Source: Arabidopsis thaliana
Taxonomy: Eukaryota > Streptophyta > Magnoliopsida > Brassicales > Brassicaceae
Assembly: GCF_000001735.4 (NCBI RefSeq)
Contig: NC_003071.7
Span: 3,713,151 to 3,777,150, forward strand
Direction: 5' to 3'
Length of the DNA stretch: 64,000 nt
Position 1 is the first letter of the stretch. Every line of letters starts with the position of its first letter. Position numbers and translations under genes: made by a program. Below the pieces are notes generated by a model. That model searched no databases, had not been told where the DNA came from, and saw only the letters and a program-made list of their open reading frames with translations. Positions 12,201 to 23,693 of the stretch are shown here, one piece after another.

Positions 12201-12575
12201 ATTCCTCAAGTCTTCCCATAACACTTTCCTCTCTTCTGCTAAATTCTTTGCATAAATGAAAGAACAGAAAAATTCATCTTCTTCTCCCTCCATTAGTATA
12301 GAACATGTGATTAGCTGGTCACTTTTGAATATTGGAGTTAAACGCACGGTAGATCTCCAAAGAACCCAAATGCGACCATGCTGATTGAACTCATAGTTTG
12401 CCATAAAAGACCAATTGTTGAAAACTGTAGACACAATACTCGTTGCCTTCTTTTCCTTGACTCTCGTCTCTAATAAGCATCCAAATTGCATCTCATTATT
12501 GTTTGTCCAGTGACGGACCACAGAATGTTTAGAAGTTTTATTAAATCCGCGCACATTCCATGAAAAACACGACAT
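9290..12575 (-). pseudogene. LINE (L1-type) ORF2: endonuclease and reverse transcriptase, frameshifted and 3'-truncated
   Basis: The minus-strand frame from 12575 opens MSCFSWNVRGFNK, the start of an L1-type apurinic-like endonuclease. LLMGDFNEI and GGCSDHLRC are further endonuclease motifs, about residues 140-235. Reverse transcriptase follows, with NKAPGPDGYTSEF and ALIPKKEDAKIMKDYRSISC. The frame is lost near 10920, just after ISKILANRLK, and picked up in another frame at SPNQSAFIKNRLLLENVLLA. That frame carries KIDISKAFDSVQW, the catalytic FADDL box and a C-terminal zf-RVT-like region ending around RLTTGARMRSWNT. About 9290 the coding similarity stops, so the zinc-binding tail and 3' UTR are gone. 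One frameshift plus the truncation make it inactive. It would have copied its own RNA by target-primed reverse transcription. Confidence 0.9.
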
Positions 12576-13011
12576 TTAGTATGCTTTACGGTGTGACTTC
12601 TTGCCTGCAACTTTTGGAACTGAGTTCTTTGTTGCCTGATTCGAAGTCACCGTAACATCCTTCTTCTTTCTTGAGTGAGTACGTGTTGCATTTGGCTTAT
12701 CATTTGTCTCTGTCTCCTCGACAAACTTTGTTTCTACATCATTTGCCTCTTCCGTAGCGCTATTCTTTACATTGTTTCCCACATTTTCAAATATTTCGCC
12801 TTCCTCCTCTTCATCCATACTCAAGACTGCATATTTGGAAGCTGACACCAATGTTGATTCCTCTACTTCTGCTCCTTTGCTCGGGCTACGACTTACTTTA
12901 GAAGGAGAAACCTGTAACCATTCACCCTGTTCCTTCATGTGAACATCCTGTTCCTTCACTATTACTATTTCTGATGCTGGAGCAGAGACAGTTTCATGAG
13001 TGGTGATTTGA
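12576..13011 (-). pseudogene. LINE ORF1, C-terminal tail only
   Basis: The minus-strand frame directly upstream of LINE ORF2 ends one base before its start codon. It encodes a low-complexity, acidic then basic tail (for example MDEEEEGEIFENV, then AGKKSHRKAY). The frame stays open rightwards beyond the internal methionine at 12959 to about 13011, where the sequence changes character. The nucleic-acid-binding core of a plant LINE ORF1 (DUF4283 and zinc knuckle) is missing, so the element is also 5'-truncated, or cut by the adjoining CACTA sequence. Identification rests mainly on position next to ORF2. Confidence 0.65.
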
Positions 13012-14137
13012 TTAGTAGATAAAATAGCGTTTTATACTTTTATGCTATAGTAAACAACCCTCATTTTTTCTATAACGTTTTAAAATTTGTAAACGCTATG
13101 TTTGGGTGATTAAAATTTTATTCTGAGTCACGCTTCTAGGTTAAACATATAATATAGCAGTTATCATTTATTAAACGCTGTGTAATGTTTAGAAAGAAAC
13201 CAATTTTGCCCGCTAGTACTTAGCAAAATTTTGGCCACAAAAAATTGAGTACCCTCTCAATATTCCACACTACTCTCTCCAGCTCTCTCCATTGTTTCAC
13301 GCATGAACCTTTTCTTAACAATTGCTTTAATCTTCAGCTCTCTTCCATTAATTCTAAAGAGATAATCGATACTAATTTGGGGTTTTCAGCAGATCTAGGT
13401 TTGGATACACATCTCTCTCTTCTTCCACCTCATAATTTCTTTCGACTGTTATTCATCTAATTTAGGTTTTTGACTGCAGGTTGCTTTGCTGAGAGATTGG
13501 TGTGCTCGAGTTAAGGAGAAATTTGTGTGAGCAATTGGTATGATTTTGTTTTGGTCGATTTTGATTTAGGGTTAAAATTTCCCTATTTGATTTTTTCAAT
13601 TTGCTTTGACAGGGAGGAGATTTCGACAGAAGTAAAGCTATATAATAAGGTAACATGTTCTTTATGTTCGATTGAGACAAGTAATGTTTCGATTTTTGGA
13701 GTTGGAGTCAAGTTAATGGCTTCTTCTGTCTTCTGTTTTCTAGCTTTTTTTGTTTTGACAAGAATGTGTGATGGTTTCAAATTTGGATTTTGTTTTCAGT
13801 TTGTGCATTGATAGAGTTTTACAGAGGAAGCTTTCGGTCATTGATAGAGTTTCAAATCAAAGGTATCTCAAATTTTAAAGTATTTGTTCAGTTTGAAGCG
13901 AAGGGATTTGTTCTAGAGAATCTCAAATTGCTTCCTTGTTTCCTTGAAGTATCATATCCATCAATCAACATTCTTGTTACTTAGAGGTATATATATCCTT
14001 CATATTTCATTGAATTTTCTTAAAATATGTTTCATATTGTTATGTGATTGCGTCTAGTTATTATAGTGTCTAACTCTAGAAACTTTTATCACAAATGTAT
14101 GTATCTTTTGGTCGTGGAGCTGTGATCTTATTGTAAC
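13012..14137 (+). promoter_or_regulatory. 5' noncoding part of a CACTA-like element with inverted AAACGCTAT-type motifs
   Basis: No convincing coding sequence is visible. Between about 13024 and 13190 a short motif appears in both orientations (TAGCGTTTTA, ATAACGTTTTAAA, AAACGCTATG, AAACGCTGTG). Such subterminal motif clusters are where CACTA-family TNPA-type proteins bind. The rest is a T-rich leader that leads into the transposase start codon at 14138. I found no intact CACTA terminus at the left border with the LINE. Confidence 0.45.
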
Positions 14138-14650
14138 ATGGACAAGTCTTGGGTTTGGCTTTCAAGGTATGGAGTTGTATCTTAATCTTAGTTATGTTAG
14201 TTATGTTCTCCAGGACTAGCCTTGAGTATGAGCAAGGAGCCACAGATTTTGTGAAAGCATCAGCGAGGAAGCTGGGTAATCCTCCCAACATGTTTTGTCC
14301 ATGTGTAGATTGCCGCAATGTGTGTCATCAACCAGGAGACACGGTACTTGATCATCTGGTAATTAGAGGTATGGATCACAAGTATAAGAGGAATTCATGC
14401 TGGAGTATTCATGGGGATTTAAGAAATGAGACAAATGAGATTCCGGGTTCTTCATTTGAAGCTTATGAGTTGTTTAGAACAGCTTTTCATGAGGAAGAGG
14501 AAAATTTACAGTCTCGGGAAAGACTATGGAGATCAAACAGAGGACAGTAAAGAAGATTCAGAGTTTAAGAAGAAAGTAAAACAAAGGAATAAGAAGAAAG
14601 AAGATAGGAAGTGCACGAGAGATAATTTGTCTGATTTTCTCATGTAACAA
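14138..14650 (+). pseudogene. CACTA (En/Spm) transposase, N-terminal Transpos_assoc domain only
   Basis: The start at 14138 (MDKSWVWLS) plus a 47-bp GT...AG interval (14167-14213) joins in frame to RTSLEYEQGATDFVKAS. This is the characteristic opening of TNP2-type CACTA transposases. The domain continues with the cysteine pattern FCPCVDCRNV, then VLDHLVIRGMDHKY and SCWSIHGD, matching the Transpos_assoc family layout. The interval is shorter than most plant introns, so it could be a deletion rather than an intron; without removing it the frame still opens at 14149. After about 14510 the frame shifts and continues in a lysine-rich frame to 14647. The catalytic TNP2 domain is absent. This is a fragment, not a functional transposase. 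Confidence 0.75.
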
Positions 14651-14739
14651 TCGAATAATTATAACTATAGCATAAAACAATTAATAGTAGTGTGGGGCAC
14701 GTGCCTATGTATGTAGTCTTGCACCTTGATCCGCCTTTG

Positions 14740-15127
14740 AAACATTATATACGCTTTTAAGATTCGGTTGCGATTCTAGTTTTTATACTCAATTATACAT
14801 ATGACATTTAGTCATATCTCACTCCTAAAATACTAACCAAACATTTTTTTGCTTCTCAAAGTTTTGATGCTGAAGCCGAAGTACGTATGAGTGTTTTGTA
14901 TTGTATATTCTAACAACGAAACACTACTTAGGCTTTCAAGATCCGGTTGCGATTCTAGTTCTTATACTGAATCATACACATGACATCTAGTCATATCTGA
15001 CTCCAAAACACTAAACAAACTTCTTCTTGCTTCTTAACGTTTTGATGGTATAGTTGAAGTCCGTATAAGTTTTAATAATGATACATTACTTAGGCTTTCA
15101 AGATCCGGTTGCGGTTCTAATTCTTAT
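14740..15127. repeat. Centromeric satellite, about two diverged monomers
   Basis: The ~178-bp satellite resumes in the original orientation after the composite block, with more substitutions and short deletions than the arrays on the left (for example the monomer near 15070 has lost TCTTTGGCTTTGTATC). It breaks off in TTCTAATTCTTAT where a CACTA end begins. This is the last satellite in the window. Confidence 0.9.
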
Positions 15128-15540
15128 GTGCTACAAGAAAACTGGGTTTTAACGACTACACGATAAGTTGCCAAATAGTCGTCAAATAGTGAGTTATGAC
15201 TAATAAGCGACTAAATCTGGTAATCGTAAATCGATGGTAAAATAAATAGTCGTAAAAATAGTCGCCAAATAGCAAATATTGTACGACTAATATTCATAGT
15301 CGTAAGAGTAGTCATAAAATAGTCGTCAAATTTAGTGACTAATTAACGACTAATCTGCGATTAAATTTCACGAACATAAATTGTTTGTAGTGTTATAGTA
15401 GTAGAGTAGTCGTTAAAATTCGTTAAAATTTAGTGACTAATTTACAACTATATTGCGACTATGGTCGTATTTATGTATTTATACAGTATTGTATTTATTT
15501 GTACAGTATTTATATATTTGTACAGTATTTATGTATTTAT
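15128..15540 (+). mobile_element. CACTA element terminus with dense subterminal repeats
   Basis: The left border GTGCTACAAGAAAACTGGG matches the common CACTACAAGAAAA terminus apart from its first bases. It is followed by at least ten copies of a short motif in both orientations (AGTCGT, ACGACTA, GCGACTA) within about 300 bp. Dense subterminal repeats like these are the usual CACTA end structure. A second set of direct repeats, TATTTGTACAGTATTTATG-like, follows at about 15470-15540. The opposite end was not found, so this is a single terminus or a remnant. Confidence 0.7.
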
Positions 15541-16020
15541 TTCAGTATTAATATTAATATTTATTATTAATTATTTCCAAACATATTTTTATTAATTATA
15601 TTTAAAAGAATACCATATTACAAAATAAAATTACAAACATTATAAAACATAAGAATACATCATCCTCCTAAAAACATAATTAAAACAAAGTAGATAACAA
15701 TCTTTAAGAAAGAACTAGGTCTGAACAAGCAGTCAAGTCCTATGAACACTAACCGTTTTGATGAGGTAAAAGGAAGAGCAGTGAGATTAGCTCCAGCCTC
15801 TGTGGATTATGTTGGGAATGGATGTCCTTAAGTTTGTTGATTGGCTTTCTGGATTTTCCATTAGTCGGATTGATTTGAATCTGTAGTACTTAAACCATCC
15901 ATGCAATAAAGTCGAGAGATAGATCATAATTTCAGACAAAAGTTTGAACTCAATAAAACGACTATCTAAGTTAGAATGACACAACTAACTCATGAGAACA
16001 GAAAAGATGAAGTTAGTAAC
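15541..16020. other. AT-rich spacer without recognisable gene
   Basis: No open frame with a recognisable domain is present. The stretch may be the interior or flank of the CACTA remnant, followed by the 3' side of an old LTR retrotransposon whose polypurine tract lies just to the right. A 65-codon minus-strand frame (15787-15984) shows nothing I recognise. Confidence 0.4.
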
Positions 16021-16036
16021 TGACTCCCCCAGACTT
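16021..16036 (-). other. Polypurine tract of an old minus-strand Athila element
   Basis: The plus strand reads CTGACTCCCCCAGACTTAG, so the minus strand has the purine run CTAAGTCTGGGGGAGT. It is nearly the same as the tracts beside the LTRs at 25862-25877 and 38913-38930. An LTR should begin immediately to the left, but none is recognisable there, so the 3' LTR has been lost. The TGTCGATCGACAC palindrome at about 16134-16176 just inside is the same motif as in the Athila LTRs. Confidence 0.55.
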
Positions 16037-16394
16037 AGATAACACTGTCCCCAGAGTTATTAAGCTAGAGGAATCGAAAGAAAAATAATCAAAAGTTAAA
16101 AGTTAGAGAAACGTGAGTTGCCACCTGAGAGTGGTGTCGATCGATTATAGGTTGGTGTCGATCGACACTCAGGTCATTTTTGCATCGCTTTGCGAATTCA
16201 GCTCATCGTTGTAGAGCTTTGGTTAGTGTTTTCACATGGATCCTCCAGTTAGACTGTTAAATCACTAAAACACACATCAATAGTTCCAACAAAGCATAGG
16301 AAAATAAGTGCAACAAGTTCCAATACAAATAACAAATAGTCTGAAATAAAGCAAAAACAAAATCAGAAAACAAAGCAAGATAGGGAGGATGGCT

Positions 16395-17892
16395 AGTCCT
16401 CATGCTCCGAACGGGAGGTGGGTGCGGGAGAACGATGACGACGACGAGTGGAAGCAACACAACCGCAGCGAGAGAGTGTAGCTATGGCGTTCCAAACGCT
16501 CTTGAAGCTGTCGACGATGTATTGCTGAAAGACATATGGCTCTATCGGGATAGGAGTAGGAGAAGGCAGCTCATATGGTAGAGCTAAAGAAGAAGATCCA
16601 ACTCTCGGACCCCCAACAGGGTCAATGAACTCATCCTCAGTCTTAGTCGGTGCGGATCCTTAAGCTGAACCTCTCTGTCTCCTGGAGCATGGCGCGGAAT
16701 GCAGACGGGAAGGATCATGATGAAAACCAATCTCCTCATGCTCTCCTGTAATCTCTGTAAGTGCAGGGCAAGGTAACTGAATCATATGGTGTCGTGTTTG
16801 TCTCTGAAACACCAGAGGAAGTTGCCTTCCAGCCAGTGAAAGTTCTTAAGATATCTTTCATCCATTGTGAATCTCGTGGTGTTGACCTCTTCTCCTTCAA
16901 AGCTGATGCAAAAATGCTCAAATATAGGAGTGAGAAGACTGCCAACTCTCTTAGATTTCTTCCTTTTACGTGTAAAGGGCTTGGTCTTGAGTGAGACCAA
17001 GTGATGAGCAAACACAACGCCAAAGTTGACATCGCGGACAACCTCCTCAACTCCAAAGCTGTCAGGAAAGAAATCATGAACAGCATGATAGAGCAACAAC
17101 AACATAGAAAGTCTCATCTTGCCAGGCTTCATCTTGCACAACAGTGTGCTAGTAATCAGCCTAACCAAATATCGCAGAAACCGGGTGACGAATCTCTGAG
17201 TGAACTTCGTCCTTGGAATCATAAATTCCATTACCAAACCTGCACTAGATAACCTGAGCATCCTTAAACTGTTCAAGCAGGGAAACTCCAGTGAGATCAT
17301 TGTCAAAACCATAGATGTCACACAAATCTCTTGGTGGTAGACTCTATCTGACACCGCGAATGAAGTAGATAAGAGCTCCTTCCTGAGCATTGCGTTTCCT
17401 GTCATTCACATAGTAGACCCTAACAGAAACCATGAATTGTCTAACTAGCTCAGGATACAAATCGTACTACCTACAACAGATGGTTCCCAAACCTATATCA
17501 TCTAGCAGTCCTAAAACAGATTTCTCTATCTGCAAACGCTGCATTAAACCAAAATCCGCAAACCAAGTAGGCAAAATTTCTACACTCATCTAGGCATTAT
17601 AGAAAAAAGTATCATAATAATCCCAATCTGGAGAAAAAGGGCGATTGATATAGTCACCTTTAGTGAATTCTTTGTTGACATCCTTCTCCCAAACTCTTTG
17701 AGAAAGAATTCTTTCTGTTAGTAGCTTTGGCCATGGAAATCAATAGATAAGAGGTTGAGGCGCTGCAGCAGGTAGTGGCGGTTGGGAAGGGCGGAGACCG
17801 GCGGCGGTGGAGAAGGTCCGGCGGTGGTGAGCAGCGGCGGAGGAGGAAGGTGGAGGAACACTCTTCCTTGCCTTCTTTTTCTGCCCAGTCAT
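16395..17892 (-). pseudogene. Athila ORF1-family protein, heavily mutated
   Basis: Minus-strand coding traces start at MTGQKKKARKS (17892), pass through a proline/alanine-rich segment and then fragments such as NKEFTKGDYINRPFSPDWDY, VGSLLTPIFEHF and MDERYLKNFHWLEGNFLW. The middle and end match the conserved part of the ATHILA ORF-1 family, a gene found after pol in Athila elements whose biochemical role is not settled. A basic RRRRHRSPAPTSRS-like tail is visible near 16400-16450. Stops and frame changes occur throughout, so it is long dead. It shares architecture with the much better preserved copy at 51215-53083. Confidence 0.7.
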
Positions 17893-18128
17893 GTTGCAGA
17901 TCGATGAAATAGATACTTGGGGAAGAAAGAGGATGAAATTCTAATGAGATTAGAGCCTAAAATCACAAGAACCTGTGAACAATCTAGAGAGAAAAGAGTG
18001 ATTTCGGCGTTTTGAATAAAAACTGAAATGAAGAAGATGAAGTTTAGGTGAAATCGACTTACCTTGAAAATGAGAGTGTCGATCAACACCATCGCGTTTC
18101 GTCGACACGATGTTTTTTCTTTTTTTCA

Positions 18129-19876
18129 AATGAGCATCCATTTGTTATCACTATTGCATCATATCACCACAGTTTTATACCATTTCTCATCATTTGTCAT
18201 CACTTTGCATGTTTAGGATAGTTTTGCATGCATGTTGCATATTTGTGTTGTTTTCATCTGATTTAGAGCTATTGACGACCTAATTAGAAGAAGCGAACCT
18301 GATCATATCAAACCACTCGACCCCCTGGTCGAGTAGATGTTTCACGACTTCAACAGACCACTCGACCCCCTGGTCGAGTAGAAGACCTCATCACTTCACG
18401 TCACTACTCGACCCCATGATCGGGTACCACCAAAACAACCACTCAATCACATCACTCGACCCCCTGGTCGAGTATCATCACCTCCACCACCTGACCATCA
18501 CTCGATCACATCACTCGACCACCTGGTCGAGTAACTCTATCACCTTCACTCGATCACTCTACCACCAAGTCGAGTACCACCATCTCTATCGCTCCCCTTC
18601 ATACTCGACTGCCAGCTTCGGAGTCTTCTATATTCTGCATTCAACTAGACACTCGAGCAAAAGGAAGAAAAGAAGACTCCAGCTTACCACTCGACCATGC
18701 ACTCGACCACTTGGGTCGAGTACCGTTCTTAATCCGTCCCAATACTGCGTCGTTTTGAGTATTAGGGTTATTTTGCTATAAGTAGCATGTACTTTACATT
18801 TTTGTTATCTAATTTTTATCCCGCAGACACTGTGTTCTTGACGTTTTTGTAATCCGGATTTCTCTTTATCTATTCAGTATTCAGTATTTGTTTTTCATTT
18901 CGCTTACTAAGTTGTTCATCCTGTTATCATCCTGCTATTACTCTGTTGTTATAATGTTTTCATTCCATTCAACGTTTATGCTTTCTTCAGTGATGTTTGA
19001 GTAGTGAATAGGTTTCTAAGGATGGGTTAGAGTAGTTTAGAATTCTTAGTATGTTAGGTGGTTGAGTTTGATTTATAGATCCCTTATGGATTAGTTGTTC
19101 TTAATGCCTATTGCTTTCTGATGAACTGGAATTTGAGTCCAAACATTTCCGCGCCCAAAAGGTGTTCGATGAAATGTCTGAACCACTAATTCTAGAGATT
19201 TGTGGCTCTGTACCAAGGTATTGGTTGCAGGGAGCATTTTGGCTTTAATTTGTTGATTCGTAATGCTTGTTAGGTTGGCTCTCGTCAATGGTGATTGAGT
19301 CAGGGACTAGTTTAACTTGAGTGTCTTTGTTGCGGTGGCACTTAGATTTGGTTAACGAACTTGTTGTCTAGGATAATTTATTGAGCATGTTAATCACCTG
19401 TAAACTGAGTAAACAAAACTACTCAATTACCCCATCCTCGGGAATTCTTTATCTAATTGATTTCTTTATTTACTCTGCTATTGTTTACTGCATCTTGTTA
19501 CTTGTTGCTTAGTTTTTACATTTCTCTCCTGTTACTCGACCAGATACTCGACCACCTAGTTGTCGGGCAACAGACTGTGTAGTCGAGTATCTTTGTCAGT
19601 GTCTTTGCTGTTTACTCGACCTGTCACTCGACCACACCCAGTGCTTGGCAGCAAGCTGTGTTGGTCGAGTTTTTTGATTTATCTGTTTGAATTTATGTTT
19701 CCTGCATGTTCACTTAGGACTACTAGAACACCCGAAAACCTGTTATTGCTTGGCTTGACTCTGTGAACTCTGATTGCATCTTGATTCTTAGCATCACACC
19801 CATTTGGATTGACAACCTAAAATACTACAACGACATGATTGGTGTTTTAGGATAATTGACTAAAAAACAATTATCA
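18129..19876 (+). repeat. E1 left (5') LTR, start truncated
   Basis: About 1.75 kb that aligns along its length with the LTRs at 25878-27353, 37057-38912 and 58379-60236. It ends AACAATTATCA just before the primer-binding site. From 18318 to 18730 it holds a cluster of CTCGACC...GGTCGAG palindromes such as CACTCGACCCCCTGGTCGAG. A second pair of such sites lies at about 19535-19670. Confidence 0.9.
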
Positions 19877-19879
19877 ATT

Positions 19880-19892
19880 TGGCGATGTTGCC
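19880..19892 (+). other. E1 primer-binding site, mutated
   Basis: TGGCGATGTTGCC follows the LTR end after three bases. The intact version in E2 reads TGGCGCCGTTGCC, complementary to the 3' end of tRNA-Asp. Two changes here would weaken primer annealing. Confidence 0.7.
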
Positions 19893-20021
19893 AATTGGGT
19901 GTTTGTTTGTTACATTTGAGATTTCAGACTTGTTTAGATCAAGTTCTTTTTCAATTTTCATTTCGATTACTAACTGTGTGTTTTTATTGTTGTCTTCTTA
20001 ATCCAGGTACACCTCTACTTT

Positions 20022-21367
20022 ATGCAAACTCGATCAACAGGCAACCAGATTCTCCTTTACAACGATAGCATCGACCGCATAGCTCGTGAACTCAAAGAAA
20101 GGAGAAACACAATCAAACTTGTACCTCAGCAACCATTCGATATGGCTGACGAACAAAATCAACAGAATGGCCCTACAAACATTGGTGCTGGAGATGCACC
20201 AAGGGACCACCGTCAAAGGAAAGGAATTGCACCTCCTGCTATCCAGAACAACAACTTCGAGATCAAGAGTGGTCTCATCTAGATGATTCAGGGAAACAAA
20301 TTCCATGGTCTGCCAATGGAGGATCCACTCGACCACTTGGATGAATTTGATATGCTCTGTAACCTAACAAAATTCAATGGTGTCAGTGAAGACGAATTCA
20401 AGCTCCAGTTGTTCCATTCTCTTTTGGAGACAAAGCACACATCTGGGAGAAGAATCTGCCCCATGACTCAATCACCACCTAGGATGATTGCAAGAATGCT
20501 TTTCTAGCAAAGTTTTTCTCCAACGCCAGAACTGCAAGACTCAGAAATGAGATTTCTGGTTTTTCACAGAAGACTAGTGAAAGCTTCTATGAAGCATGGG
20601 AGCGCTTCAAGGGTTACACCAACCAATTCCCTCATCATGGTTTCACGAAAGCCTCTCTGCTCAGCACTCTATACAGAGGAGTTTTACCACGCATCAGAAT
20701 GCTTCTGGATACCGCCAGCAATGGGAATTTCCAGAACAAAGATGTTGAAGAAGGCTGGAAATTGGTTGAGAACCTAGCTCAATCAGATGGTAATTACAAC
20801 GAGGACTGCGACAAGACCATCAGAGGCACAACCGACTCTGATGACAAACACAGGAAGGAGATCAAAGCGCTGAATGCCAAGCTGGACATGATTCTTCTTA
20901 GCCAGCAGAAGCATGTGCACTTCCTTGTTAAGGACGAGGATTATCAAGTCCAATATGGGGAGGGAAAGCAGTTAGAAGAAGTTAGCTACATCAACAATCA
21001 AGGTGGCGACAAAGGGTATAACAACTTCAAGACCAACAACCCCAACCTCTCTTACCGCAGCACCAACGTGTCTAACCCACAGAACCAAGTGTATCCACCA
21101 CAGCAACAACAAGGTCAGAACAAACCTTTTGTTTACTACAATTAATGTTTTGTTCCCAAGCAGCAATTTCAAGGGAACTACCAGCAGCAACCACCACCTG
21201 GGTTTGCACCTCAGCAACACCAAAGTCCTTCTGCTCCTGACGCTGATATGAAACAAATGCTACAACAGCTGCTTCATGGACAACCATCTGGCTCCATGGA
21301 GATGGCCAAGAAGATATCTGAGTTACACAATAAGCTGGACTGTAGCTAGAATGATCTAAATGTCAAA
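20022..21367 (+). pseudogene. E1 gag, frameshifted
   Basis: The start [19 protein letters not shown] at 20022 corresponds to the gag start of E2 at 58233 on the other strand. [10 protein letters not shown] and then [18 protein letters not shown] mark the beginning of the capsid-like Retrotrans_gag domain. [16 protein letters not shown] and [17 protein letters not shown] are its central part. A stop interrupts the frame at 20280-20282, and the frame changes several times near 20430, 20500 and 20700. A glutamine-rich stretch (PPQQQQGQ) follows near 21110. Gag would form the particle shell that packages element RNA. E1 keeps the central part of gag that E2 has deleted. Confidence 0.85.
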
Positions 21368-22707
21368 GTGGAATCACTAAATACCAAAGTCCGTTACTTG
21401 GAGGGACATTCTGCATCTACTTCCGCTCAAAAACAGATAAGCCAACTTCTAGGAAAAGCAATTCAGAATCCAAACGAATATGCTCATGATATCACTCTGC
21501 GCAGTGGAAAAGCACTTCCAACCAGGGAGGAACCTAAAACAGTCAATGAGGACAGTGTAGATCAAAATGGGGAGGATTTCAGTCTCAGTGAAGATCAAGC
21601 TGACAAACAACTCGAGCAGTCACCCGACCATGTTACTCGACCACCATTCCCAGAAACATCACCAATTGCTCTGAAACATGTTGCTGTCAAGAACCAAGAA
21701 AAGGTCTTTGTTCCTCCTCCTTACAAACCCCAGCTTCCATTTTCGGGCTGTCACAAAAAAGCATTGACAGATAAGTATAGAGCTATGTTTGCAAAGAATA
21801 TCAAGAAGGTTGAGTTGCGGATACCTCTTGTTAACGCTCTAGCACTAATCCCAGATTCTCACAAGTTTCTGAAAGACTTGATCGTAGAAAGAATTCAAGA
21901 AGTGCAAGGGATGGTAGTATTGAGTCATGAATGCAGTGCTGTCATACAGAAGAAGATCATTCCTAAGAAGCTTAGTGATCCTGGTTCATTCACTCTACCA
22001 TGCTCTTTAGGTCCATTGGCTTTCAACAGATGCTTATGTGATTTAGGAGCGTCGGTCAGTCTCATGCCACTCTCTGTTGCCAAAAGATTGGGGTTCACTC
22101 AATACAAATCCTGCAACATATCCCTTATCATAGCTGACATGTCAGTAAGGATCCTGCATGGTTTACTCGAAAACCTACCTGTCAGGATTGGAGCTGTAGA
22201 GATACCAAGTGACTTTATAGTCCTGGAGATGGATGAAGAGCCCAAGAATCCTTTGATTCTGGGAGACCTTTCTTAGCAATTGTAGGAGCTATGATTGATG
22301 TCAAGAAAGGGATGATTGATCTAAACCTTGGCAAAGACTTTAGGATGACCTTTGACGTCAAAGACGAAATGAAGAAGCCTACCATAGAAGGGCAACTCTT
22401 TTGGATTGAAGAAATTGATCAGTTAGCTGATGAGTTACTGGAAGAGCTTGCAAAAGAAGATCATCTTAACGGTGCTTTAACCAGAAGTGGTGAAGATGGG
22501 TTTATGCATTTGAAAACTTTGGGATACCATAAGCTGTTATACTCCCATAAAGCGATGGAAGAATCAGAACCCTTTGAGGAATTGATTGGACCAGCAACAG
22601 AGGTAATGGTAATGAGCGAAGAAGGGTCAACACAAGTTCAACCTCCACACTCGAGAACATACTCGACCAATCACTCGACCTTGACTGTCAGCGACTCTAG
22701 GAACTGA
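21368..22707 (+). pseudogene. E1 gag C-terminus and aspartic protease
   Basis: The frame from 21368 (302 codons) carries a gag/protease linker, NPNEYAHDITLRSGKALPTR, a basic KYRAMFAKNIKKVELRIPL segment and the retropepsin active site in LCDLGASVSLMPLSVAKRLG (D-L-G in place of D-T/S-G, as in many Athila elements). ILGDLS marks a frame change at about 22270 in the usual ILGRPFL flap motif. The frame is resumed at 22291 and runs to 22707 (DVKKGMIDLNLGKDFRM). The protease cleaves the Gag-Pol polyprotein. The linker also contains CTCGACC copies, for example near 21640. Confidence 0.85.
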
Positions 22708-22817
22708 TCATCCCAACTTCACATAACTGGTCTGAACTCAAGGCGCCTAAGGTTGATCTCAAACCACTTCTTAAAAGTTTAAGGTACGCATTCCTTGGTC
22801 CAAACTCTACTTACCCC

Positions 22818-23693
22818 GTGATCATTAATGCTGAGTTAAATGATGATGAAGTGAACTTGCTATTATCTGAACTTAGAAAGTATAGGAGAGCAATTGGTTA
22901 TTCATTATGTGACATTAAGGGAATTTCACCTAGTTTATGCAATCATAGGATCCACCTTGAAAACGAATCCTATTCTAGCATTGAACCAAAGAGGAGGTTA
23001 AATCCTAACTTGAAAGAAGTAGTGAAAAAAGAAATTTTGAAACTGCTTGATGCTGGTGTCATCTACCCTATCTCTGATAGTATTTGGGTTTCTCCAATGC
23101 ATTGCGTCCCTAAAAAGGGCGGAATGACCGTCGTTAAAAATTAAAAGGATGAACTGATCCCTACTAGAGCTATAACTAGTCATAGAGTGTGTATTGATTA
23201 TAGGAAGTTAAATGCTGCATCTAAGAAAGATCATTTTCCTTTACCATTCATTGATCAAATGCTAGAACGCTTAGCTAATCATCCATACTATTGCTTTCTT
23301 GATGGATATAGTGGTTTCTTTCAAATACCAATTCACCCTACTGATCAATAGAAAACTACTTTCACATGTCCTTATGGAACTTTTGCTTATAAGAGAATGC
23401 CATTTGGTTTATGCAATAATCCTACAACATTTCAGAGGTGTATGACCTTTATATTTTTAGATTTAATCGAGGAGATAGTGGAGGTCTTTATGGACGATTT
23501 TTCGGTCTATGGCCCCTCTTTCTCCTCATGTTTGTTGAATCTTGGCAGGGTATTGACCAGGTGCAAAGAGACAAATCTTGTTCACAATTGGGAAAAGTGT
23601 CATTTCATGGTGAAGGAAGGCATAGTGTTAGTTCACAAGATATCAGAGAAGGGTATAGAGGTTGACAAAGGAAAAATTGAAGTGATGTTGTAG
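22818..23693 (+). pseudogene. E1 reverse transcriptase, with stops
   Basis: Successive frames carry the Ty3/gypsy reverse transcriptase motifs in order: LLDAGVIYPISDSIWVSP, CVPKKGGMTVVKN, CIDYRKLNAASKKDHFPLPF, FLDGYSGFFQIPIHP, FAYKRMPFGLCNNPTTFQRC and the catalytic FMDDF with two aspartates. In-frame stops are at 23142-23144, about 23349-23351 (TDQ followed by TAG) and 23691-23693. The enzyme copies element RNA into DNA in the particle. The motif spacing is complete, so the breaks are point mutations rather than deletions. Confidence 0.88.

Larger units (their letters stand above)
8990..14739. mobile_element. Composite insertion in satellite, candidate Mutator-like element carrying LINE and CACTA pieces
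   Basis: This 5.75-kb block interrupts a satellite monomer. The flanks are AAACACTATA (8980-8989) and AAACATTATA (14740-14749), a 10-bp direct repeat with one mismatch. The outermost bases form a weak inverted repeat: GGTGGATCTAG near the left end against GGCGGATCAAG read inward from the right end. A 9-11 bp duplication plus terminal inverted repeat is what Mutator-superfamily elements make, so the block may have moved as one unit. Independent stacking of insertions is also possible. Bases 8990-9289 are AT-rich with no recognisable gene. Confidence 0.45.

Noticed and set aside
16761..17252. Plus-strand frames over the Athila ORF1 remnant
   Set aside because: They are antisense shadows of the minus-strand ORF1-family pseudogene.
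20972..21287. Valine-rich minus-strand frames
   Set aside because: They are antisense translations of the glutamine- and asparagine-rich end of E1 gag.
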